From Gordonia desulfuricans NBRC 100010 (GTDB lineage: Bacteria > Actinomycetota > Actinomycetes > Mycobacteriales > Mycobacteriaceae): DNA of 64,000 bases. This document shows, one piece after another, positions 18,088 through 25,776 of this stretch (position 1 is its first letter; each line of letters begins with the position of its first letter). The stretch covers positions 1-64,000 of the forward strand of contig NZ_BCNF01000039.1 in NCBI RefSeq assembly GCF_001485495.1, in the 5' to 3' direction. The translations under genes and the position numbers were made by a program. The notes beneath the pieces are model-generated. The model did no database searches. It saw only the letters and a list, made by a program, of their open reading frames with translations, and was not told the DNA's origin.

Positions 18088-18465
18088 ATGTCCACAGCAG
18101 TCATCACCGATCCGTGGATCGAGCGCCAGATCGCCGCCGGCCGATTGGCTCCCGGCGCACGCGGCATGAGCCGCACCGAGGCCGCTGACCAGCACAACGC
18201 CGCCAACGCGCTCACCCCCACCGACCACGACTACCTGTACAGCCCCGGCCAGGCCCAGCAAACCGCTCTCGCAGCCCTGTCGATGGTCGGCATCGACCTG
18301 CCCGACGACACCCGCGTCGTCCTGACCGACCTCGTAGCTGGCCAGTGCGGCCGCGCATACCGGGCCAATGTCGGTCAGATCGAGGCCGCGGTCGAGGAGC
18401 ACCGACTGTCCACCGGCGAGGCCATCAGCGCCGACGCCCTACTGAACGCCCTGCCGTGGGACTGA
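18088..18465 (+). CDS. Small element-borne protein of unknown function
   Basis: 125 aa from an ATG behind GGGAGGGACTTCT. It is soluble, without recognised motifs; MSRTEAADQHNAANALTPTDHDYLYSPGQAQQ leads into a helical C-terminus. It ends 11 nt before ardA and is probably co-transcribed with it and the following small gene. Function is unknown; in context it may be an accessory anti-restriction or early-transfer protein. Confidence 0.65.
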   Translation: MSTAVITDPWIERQIAAGRLAPGARGMSRTEAADQHNAANALTPTDHDYLYSPGQAQQTALAALSMVGIDLPDDTRVVLTDLVAGQCGRAYRANVGQIEAAVEEHRLSTGEAISADALLNALPWD

Positions 18466-18476
18466 GAGGACTGACC

Positions 18477-19037
18477 ATGACTACCGTCGCCACCACCAAC
18501 ACACCCAGGGCATTCGCATCTTGCGAGTCCTGTTACGCCGCAGGCCGCCTCGTCGGCGTGTGGATCGACGCCGTGGACGCCGCGGACACCACCGCCGAGC
18601 AGATCCATGCCGGCTCCGGTGTGGACCCCGTCGCCGAGGGCTGCGAGGAGTTCGTCTGCATGGACACCGACAACATGCCCACGACCGGCGAGCCCTCGCT
18701 GGAAGAGGCCGCCCGCTGGGGCGAGATCTACGAAGAGGTCGGCGACGAGCAGTGGTCGGCCCTGTGCGCCTGGGTCCGCTCCGGCTCATACATCGCCGAG
18801 GGCGACACCGACTTCCCCTGTGTCAGCGACTTCGAGGAGGCATACGCCGGTTGCTGGGACAGCTTCCGCGACTACGCCTTCGAGCTGGCCGAGGACATCG
18901 GCCTGTTCGAGGGGCTCGACAGCGAGCACGTCGCGGTCCGGTACTTCGACTGGGACAGCTGGATCAGGGACCTGGAAATGGATCACAGCGTCGAGCGTGA
19001 CGGACACGGCGGTGTCTACATATTCAGGAGCCTGTGA
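18477..19037 (+). CDS. ardA: Antirestriction protein ArdA
   Basis: 186 aa from an ATG with GAGAGGACTG upstream. The family pattern is clear: CYAAGRLVGVWIDAVDA at the start, then the acidic middle EEVGDEQWSALCAWV, FEEAYAGCWDSFRDYAFELAEDIGLFE, and the ending YFDWDSWIRDLEMDHSVE...GGVYIF. ArdA mimics bent B-form DNA and blocks type I restriction enzymes on entry into a new host. The protein is highly acidic, as required. It fits a mobile element that must survive establishment. Confidence 0.9.
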   Translation: MTTVATTNTPRAFASCESCYAAGRLVGVWIDAVDAADTTAEQIHAGSGVDPVAEGCEEFVCMDTDNMPTTGEPSLEEAARWGEIYEEVGDEQWSALCAWVRSGSYIAEGDTDFPCVSDFEEAYAGCWDSFRDYAFELAEDIGLFEGLDSEHVAVRYFDWDSWIRDLEMDHSVERDGHGGVYIFRSL

Positions 19038-19342
19038 TGACCGGAGCAACGTTGCAGGACGCCGTCGACCTCATCCCCGAGGCATGGCACGACGACATCG
19101 CCAACGACGCCGAATCCCAGGGCTGCGACTTGTCCTACGCCGTGTCCAGCAGCGGCCTGCGCACCGAGACCGTCACCCGCATCCGACGGCACTTCGCCGC
19201 CCGCGAGGCCGACGCCGACTGGCAGGCACTCAGCGCCGGACAGCAGCTCGACGAGTGCTTCCCGTCCTACGGCGGCATCGGCTGGCCGGAGCTGCTCGAC
19301 GAGCTGGGAATCACCACGGTCTACGTCACGCAGGCCCCCTGA
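19037..19342 (+). CDS. Small protein downstream of ardA
   Basis: 101 aa from an ATG at 19037 that overlaps the ardA stop by one base, with AGGAG six bases before. A GTG one codon earlier is the alternative start. It is acidic (DAVDLIPEAWHDDIANDAES, QQLDECFPSYGGIGWPELLDELG) and may share the DNA-mimic character of its neighbour, but this is inference. Followed by a strong terminator. Confidence 0.65.
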   Translation: MTGATLQDAVDLIPEAWHDDIANDAESQGCDLSYAVSSSGLRTETVTRIRRHFAAREADADWQALSAGQQLDECFPSYGGIGWPELLDELGITTVYVTQAP

Positions 19343-19369
19343 CCGGTGTGCCCATCGGCGCACCCCCAC

Positions 19370-19396
19370 GACCCCGGCACTGTGAGTGCCGGGGTC
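19370..19396 (+). terminator. Terminator after the ardA operon
   Basis: A perfect 11-bp stem GACCCCGGCAC with its complement around a 5-nt loop, followed by TCATCTCATT. It closes the 18088-19342 gene group. Confidence 0.75.
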
Positions 19397-19652
19397 ATCT
19401 CATTCGGCCAGCGCGTTTGTGACCTTCATCTCTTGACCGAGTAGTTATAATCTGAAACATATTATCCGGGCGTAGCGTGCAGCCTCCGCCGCCCAGTTTC
19501 GGCCCTCGCGGACGCCACTTTCATGCGATAGAACTGCCATGTGCCAGAAACCGCAGCGTTTCACCCGGCCACAGGGTTGTCGAGTTCCGCGCCAGGTAAT
19601 CCCCTGCCGAGTCATTCGTGCGCCCGACGCGCCGACCGCTGGGTCTTGCGCT

Positions 19653-19671
19653 TTCATGGAAAATCCATGAA
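19653..19671. promoter_or_regulatory. Palindrome TTCATGGAAAATCCATGAA, candidate operator
   Basis: A 19-bp inverted repeat with 7-bp arms lies about 100 bp upstream of the XRE regulator gene. Close copies of its core (ATGGAnnATCCAT) occur at about 50239-50254 and 50304-50320 in the origin-like region. The rest of the gap 19397-19770 shows no gene I can support. Confidence 0.5.
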
Positions 19672-19770
19672 TCTGTAAATGTCTGGCTAGCACGACATTG
19701 AGATGGCGCCCACTATCCGAAGGAGGGAACATGCCGGGGATCAAGGTTGCGTCCGTGGGACCATGGGGTC

Positions 19771-20070
19771 ATGCCCGTGTCCGACAGCCGCCTGACCCCG
19801 CAGCAACTGCGGGGTCGTGAAGTGCGCCGGAAAGCCCTGGCTGCCGTGCTGATCTACAGCCGCAAGGCTGCAGGTCTCACTCAGGCCCAGCTCGCCGAGC
19901 GAGCCGGACTGGCGCGATCCACGATCATCAGCCTCGAACAGGGCAAGGCCGCTATCAGCAGCGACGCGCTCTGGGAGATAGCCAAGGCCGTCGAACGACC
20001 CCTTAGCGAGATCATCGCTGCCGTCGAAGCAGACGACGCCGCTGCCGCCACACTCCAGCCCGACAGCTAG
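19771..20070 (+). CDS. XRE-family transcriptional regulator
   Basis: 99 aa. A single helix-turn-helix_3 domain spans about residues 22-80: RKAAGLTQAQLAERAGLARSTIISLEQGKAAISSDALWEIAKAVERPLSEII. The ATG at 19771 is chosen because the upstream extension is short and unlike the family; the RBS is weak (GGGGTC). Proteins of this size often act as the lysogeny-like repressor of an element. The palindromes TTCATGGAAAATCCATGAA upstream and near 50.2-50.3 kb are plausible targets. Confidence 0.85.
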   Translation: MPVSDSRLTPQQLRGREVRRKALAAVLIYSRKAAGLTQAQLAERAGLARSTIISLEQGKAAISSDALWEIAKAVERPLSEIIAAVEADDAAAATLQPDS

Positions 20071-20169
20071 GCCCTCATCGCCCGCACGCCGGGCACTCAC
20101 CATCACCATTCCAGCCGACGCACGACGTGCGCATCGGCCGACTCATTGCACCCTCATCGGGGAGGAACC

Positions 20170-21147
20170 ATGCCGCAAACCACCTACTACGAGGTCCTCG
20201 GACTCGACCCCCGAGCGTCGTCTCCCGACCTCGCTCGGCAGTTGACCCATCAGCTCACACAGGCACCGCCCGGTCCTGGACGGCAATACATCGAGCAGGC
20301 CCGGGCCGTTCTCGGCGACGAGGGCAAGCGCCGTCACTACGACGCTCGGCTCAACGATCCGCAGGCCCCTGCGTGGACTCCGGACGAGCTGCACCGTCTT
20401 GCCCTCACCGCGCCCACCCCGGCGCGCACGGGCCTTGTCGCCGCATTCGCCGAGACGAGGGTCAAGGTGCTATCGGGTGTCGTCGCAGGGCTGGCACTGA
20501 TCCTGGCCATCTCGGTGACCGCCGTGGCGTGCAGCAGCTCCGACGGCGGGACGTCGCCGACCGCGTCTGATGGCTCTGTTCAATCGAGCGCGCAGACCAG
20601 CGGTGACAGCGACCAGGTCTGCAGGCCTGCCCGCGGACGAGGGGTGTGGAACGCCGAGTGGGAGAAGGAGAAGAGACCTGACTACCTACTCAAGCTCACC
20701 GCGCAGACCGATCTGCCCTCCGAGGTCGCACAGAAGCTGTCCAACCCGCGGCTAGCTTCGGGCCTGAAATTCATGACCCAATACCAGGACAAGACCATCG
20801 GTGTGGGCGAGGTCAACTCGACTATCGGAGGACCTGCGGTCTACGTCGCCCAGTACGGCCCCGACGGCGCTCTTATCAAGCTGCACACGATCCGCCAGCA
20901 GAGCGACACGACCGCCATGCCGACACCGTTTGATCAGGCTGAGGACATTTCGGGCGGGTACATGCGCGTACAGGCAGACGGCGTCGAGATCCCCTCGGAA
21001 GCCAACGGCGTCGAGGCCACCCAGCAGTACGTCGTCAACGCACTGCCCGACGCTTTCGACCGGTCGAAAGTATGGGTCCTGCTCCGCGGCGGCACCAAGC
21101 TGTACCGCGGCACTCTCTACGCCAACGCGCCGGACTCTGGCTGCTGA
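20170..21147 (+). CDS. J-domain-like membrane protein
   Basis: 325 aa from an ATG behind GGGAGGAACC. Residues 3-62 resemble a J domain (TYYEVLGLDPRASSPDLARQL, then ARAVLGDEGKRRHYDARL), but the HPD tripeptide needed to stimulate DnaK is absent. A single membrane segment follows at about 105-127 (VLSGVVAGLALILAISVTAV) ending in ACSSS, then a Ser/Thr linker and an external domain of about 170 residues. It probably sits in the membrane with the J-like part inside. Function unknown. Confidence 0.7.
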   Translation: MPQTTYYEVLGLDPRASSPDLARQLTHQLTQAPPGPGRQYIEQARAVLGDEGKRRHYDARLNDPQAPAWTPDELHRLALTAPTPARTGLVAAFAETRVKVLSGVVAGLALILAISVTAVACSSSDGGTSPTASDGSVQSSAQTSGDSDQVCRPARGRGVWNAEWEKEKRPDYLLKLTAQTDLPSEVAQKLSNPRLASGLKFMTQYQDKTIGVGEVNSTIGGPAVYVAQYGPDGALIKLHTIRQQSDTTAMPTPFDQAEDISGGYMRVQADGVEIPSEANGVEATQQYVVNALPDAFDRSKVWVLLRGGTKLYRGTLYANAPDSGC

Positions 21148-21184
21148 ACCGTCACACCCATCAGATAGAAGGAGAACACCCGTC

Positions 21185-21547
21185 ATGTCCATCACTCTCA
21201 AGCGAGCCATCGCCACCACCACCCTGGCCACCGCCGGAATCGCAGGCACCCTCGGCGTCGGCGCCCTGGCCGCCCCACCGGCCAGCGCCAAGGTCGACAG
21301 CGGCACCTACACGATCCGCTCGACCAACGTCGGGATCACCTCGCTACCAGGCAAGGCAGTCGTGCGCGGCAACAAACTGATCATGCCGGGAGCCCCTGCC
21401 CTCGTGCTGCACTCGACACCCCGTGGCGCCTACGCCGATTTCGGCGTCACGCGCTATACCTTCAACAAGCGGAACGGTCAGCTCTACAGCGGCAAGATCA
21501 TGGTCGGCCCTATCCAGACAGGCACCATCACGCTGCGCAAGCGCTGA
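21185..21547 (+). CDS. Small secreted protein
   Basis: 120 aa from an ATG behind GAAGGAGAACACCC. A Sec signal peptide occupies residues 1-35 (LKRAIATTTLATAGIAGTLG, ending in PPASAK). The mature 85 residues are basic and beta-rich (YTIRSTNVGITSLPGKAVVRG, YTFNKRNGQLYSGKIMVG). No family recognised. It lies 37 nt after the J-domain-like gene and is probably co-transcribed. Confidence 0.7.
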   Translation: MSITLKRAIATTTLATAGIAGTLGVGALAAPPASAKVDSGTYTIRSTNVGITSLPGKAVVRGNKLIMPGAPALVLHSTPRGAYADFGVTRYTFNKRNGQLYSGKIMVGPIQTGTITLRKR

Positions 21548-21549
21548 TC

Positions 21550-21780
21550 GTCAAGGCTGAAACCTGGGAGCACACCACAGCCACGTTCACCGTCTTCACC
21601 CCCCAGGACGGCCGCGAGTGGTGCTGGAAGTCGGGGAACTTCGACAGGAATCTACATTCATACGGCAAACATGGCCGATCATGTCCGAGGTGCGGAACGC
21701 TCATCGTGCGAGAGCAGTTCATGAACCGAGGCGCGCACTTCTGTCGGAGGTGTCAGCCCCCGCCACGGAGTAGGCACTGA
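21550..21780 (+). pseudogene. C-terminal relic of an Fpg/Nei-type DNA glycosylase
   Basis: A 76-codon stretch without a start encodes the zinc-finger end of formamidopyrimidine/endonuclease VIII glycosylases: SYGKHGRSCPRCGTLIVREQ, then FMNRGAHFCRRCQP, with all four zinc cysteines (CPRC and CRRC). The helix-two-turn-helix and catalytic N-terminal parts are missing, and the preceding gene is in another frame. It is best read as a decayed remnant, perhaps from a former host junction or earlier cargo. Confidence 0.7.
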
Positions 21781-21800
21781 CCGGGGTCGGTGGACACCTA

Positions 21801-21838
21801 GGCTCGGTTTTACTTGCATGTGCAAGTAAAACCGAGCC
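21801..21838. repeat. 38-bp near-perfect palindrome
   Basis: Two 18-bp arms (starting GGCTCGGTTTTACTTGCA) flank a 2-nt centre. It sits between two gene relics and upstream of ATATATAAAAG, so it could be a strong bidirectional terminator or an operator for the lost phosphatase gene. Confidence 0.6.
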
Positions 21839-21856
21839 ATATATAAAAGGGCACCT

Positions 21857-22140
21857 GTGACCATCACCTACACCATCCGGATCTCCACGCTTGCCTGACC
21901 GAGCTGCGCGACGCCCTGACCAAGGTCGACTCTCTCGGACCCGTCGACCCAGCTCGTGCTCCTCGGCGACTGCGTCGACCGGGGCCAACAGCGCGGGCGT
22001 CCTCACTGCTGCGAAGGACCTCTGCGACGCCTACCCCGGCCAGACGATCGCTCTCGCTGGCAACCACGAGCGCTGGTTCCTCGACTGGCTCGACGCCGAT
22101 GATGCCGAGCCCACCTCGAGCGCACGCAGACCATCGGCAA
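21857..22140 (+). pseudogene. Frameshifted calcineurin-like metallophosphatase
   Basis: Three frames in succession carry pieces of one phosphoprotein-phosphatase-type enzyme. First comes VTITYTI and LTELRDALTKVDSL; then TQLVLLGDCVDRG (the GDxxDRG metal motif); then NSAGVLTAAKDLCDAYPGQT and IALAGNHERWFLDWLDADD (the GNHE motif). At least two indels and a premature stop break the gene. The rest of the catalytic domain is absent before the converging ATPase gene. It appears to be dead cargo of an ApaH/PrpE-like phosphatase. Confidence 0.75.
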
Positions 22141-22259
22141 CGGACTGTCACGAAGGTGTTGGACCGGAAATGAGCGGATCGTGCCTCTGCAAGTTTGGTC
22201 GGCGCCCCTGCCCGTCGAGAGTGACGACGTCCACGGTCGCCTCGCCGGCAACTGAATCT

Positions 22260-24611
22260 TCAGGCGATTGCAAGAGGATTCGAGCCAGTGGCCTTGCACA
22301 TGCGCTCAAAATGCTCCGTGTCGGCGAACTTCAGGAACTCCATGCACCTGCGAATCTGGCTGTGGATCACGCGAGCGTCAAGCACATCGACACTCTCGCC
22401 GCCCTCACCGTGGGAGTAGCGGTTGCAGAAGTCGTATACGTCGCGGTAGGGGTTATTCACCAGGTCGCCGCCCATGAGTTCTTCTAGCCGCTGGACAAAG
22501 GTTCCAACATGCGGAGCCTTGTAGCTTGCAAATACCTCAAGGACACGGCGCGCAGCGTTTGGGAGTAGGAACAGCCGGTCATGATCGGTGCCGTCATCGA
22601 CACCGTCCATCACCTTCGCGAAGAGGTAAGCGTACTCACTACTGTGCGTCACGAGCATTGGCGGAAGCGGTGTCACTTGAGTCGTGCGCACGCCGCCCTT
22701 AGTCGCTGCGTACATCTCTAAGAAGGCCACCTTGGGGAAGCGCGTCTCGTCGACGTCACCCTTCTTGATCTTGTTCCGAGAGGCATTCCATGCACTGCCC
22801 TGTGACTTGAGGAAGAGACGTAGGAGTCCGAAGTCATGGGTCAGCACGATGAACTGGCCGAAACCCTTCAGCGTGTCTACTAGCCACTGATGGGTGGCGA
22901 AGAGCGCTTCGCGGTCAAGTGAGCTTGAAGGATCATCGATTACAACGATGCGGTGAGTCCTGTCCCCGCTGACGGTCTCGTCCTCTAGCTTGCGTAGGAA
23001 ATAGAGGAGGGACAGGGTGGTGCGCTCCCCATCGCTCAAGTGGGTCGCTGGCACGTCACCCCTGCGGCAAGCATAGGACTTGCCGTCCTCAGTCACAGCG
23101 ACGCTGAGGTGGCCCTTCCCATAGACGCGGGCGAGGTCTGCGGTGAGCGTCTCGGCCATCTTCCTGTTGGAGAACCGCTTCTGGCGGAGGTCGCTTAGGG
23201 TGCGTTCCGCCAGTTCGGCGCCGTCTTTGGCGGCGTTGCGTTGCGCTTGCGCACTCTTGGCGCTGGCCTCATGCTGATGAAAAGCCTCGGCCCGCGACCC
23301 GATGATGTAGTCGAGCACAGTCTCGTAACACGCCTCCACTACCGTGTTGTGATCGTCAACTTGCGCGTTGTGCTCGGTGATCGCTTTCTGCAGTATGGCC
23401 GCCGAGAGATCACCGGCGAGAAGTGAGCAATCGGGCGCGCTCGGCGTGGTAGCCGGGTGTTCAACCTTCTCTTTGAGGACGCGTTCAAGGTCATCGAGCA
23501 CATTCATTCGCTCAGCTACCTCGTCCCTCACGGACTGGAGGTTTGTCGCGTAGCCGTCTCGGAGTTCACGGGCTAGCGCCTCCTGCGACGGCATGGCAGC
23601 AAGCCAGTGACCCAGAGCATCCTTATGACTGTGAACCTTTTGTGCGAGCGACTGTGCGCGCTCGCGAATGTCGAACCAACTCTTATCAAAATGCTTAGCA
23701 AGCTGCTCCTGCCGGTCAGGCGTTACGGCGTTACCACAAAAGAGGCAGTCAGTGAGTCCCTCATGTAGACCAATGCCCTGTTCGACCCACCGCTGCCGCT
23801 CCTGATCCGCGGCGAGAGATGCGATTGCCGCGCTGGTAGGCGTTTCGGCCAGTAGAGTGTCCAGCCCGCTCAGTGCCGCTCTCAGTCCAGCCGGAGCATC
23901 CGCGACTACGGGCACGCGCTCCGGCTTGGGCTCGCTCAAGCGTTTGAGTGCCTCGACACTCCTGTTCTCGTCGGGGAACTCACCGACATATTTGCGGAGC
24001 ATCCCCTCAACAACTGGCATCGAATACTTGTTCTTCGTGAATCGCGTGTAGTCGAAGCTCTTCAACTGCTCCGCGATGCCGTCCTGAGCTGCGCTGGCCA
24101 GCTTCTTGGCCCTGGCTGTTGATTCCTGACTTTTCTTCTTTGCCTCGGTCTCTTCAAGACGGAAGGCGTCGATCTTCTTGCCAAGTTCGATCTCCTGGTC
24201 TTTGGCTTCGATGGCCTCCTCGCCCAGGGTGACGATGGGCGATGCCGTGTCGCCTTCGAGGAACTGAGATAGATTGCGGTGTACCCACTCCTTGGTAAAG
24301 ACCGCCATAGCGGGCGAAGGACCGCCACCACCGACCCGCACTGTATGACTGGATCCCAATTCGTCTTCCCAGACGACTTCCGTCGATGTGTCCTCCGAAG
24401 CGATCTCAAGCAGGAGTGACGCGAAGGACGACTTACCGCTCCCGTTGTGTCCGTACACGACCGAGCGGCTGCCTAGCGGCAGTGCAGCGGGCCAAAAGTC
24501 CTTGGCGAGCGATCGATAGGCGGTTGTCAGGTCAAGGTGGCGCAGCATGCGGAAAATGCTATCGAGCGAGCGTGACTCGCATCTGGCGGCTCGCGAAATC
24601 AACATGTCCAC
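22260..24611 (-). CDS. AAA_13-type SMC-like ATPase (RloC/PrrC-like), defence island
   Basis: 783 aa as drawn from a GTG at 24611; an ATG at 24548 (MLRHLDLTTAYRSL) is an equally likely start. Walker A is VVYGHNGSGKSSFASLL, the ABC signature is HLSDGERTTLSLLYFL, Walker B is IVVIDDPSSSLD and the switch His is in LTHDFGLL. Coiled coil fills the middle, with a CLFCGN Cys pair that could form a zinc hook as in RloC. Near the C-terminus, ARRVLEVFASYK and FCNRYSHGEG supply Arg, Glu and His at places reminiscent of PrrC/RloC anticodon nucleases, though spacing differs. It is the last gene of the minus-strand defence island. Confidence 0.82.
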   Translation of the reverse strand: MDMLISRAARCESRSLDSIFRMLRHLDLTTAYRSLAKDFWPAALPLGSRSVVYGHNGSGKSSFASLLLEIASEDTSTEVVWEDELGSSHTVRVGGGGPSPAMAVFTKEWVHRNLSQFLEGDTASPIVTLGEEAIEAKDQEIELGKKIDAFRLEETEAKKKSQESTARAKKLASAAQDGIAEQLKSFDYTRFTKNKYSMPVVEGMLRKYVGEFPDENRSVEALKRLSEPKPERVPVVADAPAGLRAALSGLDTLLAETPTSAAIASLAADQERQRWVEQGIGLHEGLTDCLFCGNAVTPDRQEQLAKHFDKSWFDIRERAQSLAQKVHSHKDALGHWLAAMPSQEALARELRDGYATNLQSVRDEVAERMNVLDDLERVLKEKVEHPATTPSAPDCSLLAGDLSAAILQKAITEHNAQVDDHNTVVEACYETVLDYIIGSRAEAFHQHEASAKSAQAQRNAAKDGAELAERTLSDLRQKRFSNRKMAETLTADLARVYGKGHLSVAVTEDGKSYACRRGDVPATHLSDGERTTLSLLYFLRKLEDETVSGDRTHRIVVIDDPSSSLDREALFATHQWLVDTLKGFGQFIVLTHDFGLLRLFLKSQGSAWNASRNKIKKGDVDETRFPKVAFLEMYAATKGGVRTTQVTPLPPMLVTHSSEYAYLFAKVMDGVDDGTDHDRLFLLPNAARRVLEVFASYKAPHVGTFVQRLEELMGGDLVNNPYRDVYDFCNRYSHGEGGESVDVLDARVIHSQIRRCMEFLKFADTEHFERMCKATGSNPLAIA

Positions 24612-24991
24612 AAGCCGGTCGTTGACCGGACACTCTTCGGACGGCCGGCCGATGGCGGGCCGTCCAGGTCACAAAGTCTCATTAGACCCGTCCGCTTATA
24701 GTCGCGGTGAAGCGACCACGATCGCACGTCGCGATCTCCCACGGTGCGGGCTTCTGCCGTTCCCGACCTCGCTTCGCGAAGCCGCCACCTCCTGAGCGCA
24801 GCCCCGAGGTAGACCAAGTGCGGGACCGCGCTCACGTCCCAGTTTGCGCTCGGCAGAACGATGTTGGCCAACTCTCGTCCAGGCTGCCGGACGACTGAGA
24901 TACCAGTCTCTCGACGTACTCCGGGAAACTGTCCTCCGATCGGCCCACTACGGTATCGGGGGCCTATCGTGTACTGCAGCGTTCTGAATCA
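24612..24991. other. Gap in the defence island without a supported gene
   Basis: About 380 bp lie between the ATPase gene and the predicted nuclease. Short open frames exist on both strands but none has an RBS, domain or convincing composition. It may hold the promoter of the ATPase gene. Confidence 0.4.
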
Positions 24992-25654
24992 CTATCCGAG
25001 TTCCGGCACCAGCGTGCGTAGGTCGACCAGTTCGATGTGCGCAGCGGGCCCAGAGGTGAACTCTGCGACTGACAGCTCACTGTGCGGGTCGAAGCGCTCG
25101 CCGAACCGTGCCCGAGTGTGCGGTGACGAGCGTCCCAGCGCCCACGAGGCCTTCGCCGCCGAGGTGCGCAGAAAGCGCGCCGGAAGGTCACCGACGACGT
25201 AGAGCTGCCCTCGACGGTCGGACTCGTCAAGAGCAAGGTGCACGAGGTCGGCGAACACGCCACGCTTACGCATCGTGTCAGCACCTTTCCATTGAGCAAC
25301 CTTGAACTCAGCGATTCGCCGGTCCGTCTCAAGGTCGAACGGCCTACTCTTGTCGTTCCCCGCGCCGAGCGATGGACGGTTCACAACACGTTCACCAGGT
25401 TCGAGAATCTTGGGTAGAACCAGCGAAATTGTCGTTGCGTGGATAACGTCATTCAGTCGACCGACCGTCGAGCGCACCGCCAACGCTGAAGCCAACAGTT
25501 CCGCAGATAGGCCGTATCGTGCACCAACCGCGCTTGCGTCGAGCGCAGTCGCGTCAACCAGGTCAGCCTCGACCTGCGCGAGCTGAGAGGTGAGGCTGTG
25601 GTCGGTGAGGAAATCGGAGAGAACGGCGACCGCCGCCGCGAGATCGTTGGGCAC
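24992..25654 (-). CDS. Predicted PD-(D/E)xK-like nuclease, defence island
   Basis: 220 aa from a GTG at 25654 without a strong RBS. The N-terminal 110 residues are helical (AAAVAVLSDFLTDHSLTSQL). The second half contains RPFDLETDRRIAEFKVAQWK, then RGVFADLVHLALDE and RGQLYVVGD. An acidic residue followed by EFK, with a downstream helix, fits the D...ExK core of restriction-endonuclease-like folds. No named family was recognised. Position between the ATPase and GIY-YIG genes suggests it belongs to the island. The nuclease call is a structural guess. Confidence 0.6.
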   Translation of the reverse strand: MPNDLAAAVAVLSDFLTDHSLTSQLAQVEADLVDATALDASAVGARYGLSAELLASALAVRSTVGRLNDVIHATTISLVLPKILEPGERVVNRPSLGAGNDKSRPFDLETDRRIAEFKVAQWKGADTMRKRGVFADLVHLALDESDRRGQLYVVGDLPARFLRTSAAKASWALGRSSPHTRARFGERFDPHSELSVAEFTSGPAAHIELVDLRTLVPELG

Positions 25655-25776
25655 TAGGTCAATGTGCCATATGCATCAGACAGTTCTGTGCCTGCTACCG
25701 CGACGCAGGTTCAAACTCCGTCAGGACAGATCCGCTTCCCTGTTCACCGCGGGGACCCTTCTGACGCCACCAGGGT

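Noticed and set aside
19445-19744. Minus-strand open frame of 99 codons upstream of the XRE gene
   Set aside because: No RBS, odd composition, and it covers the palindrome and probable promoter region.
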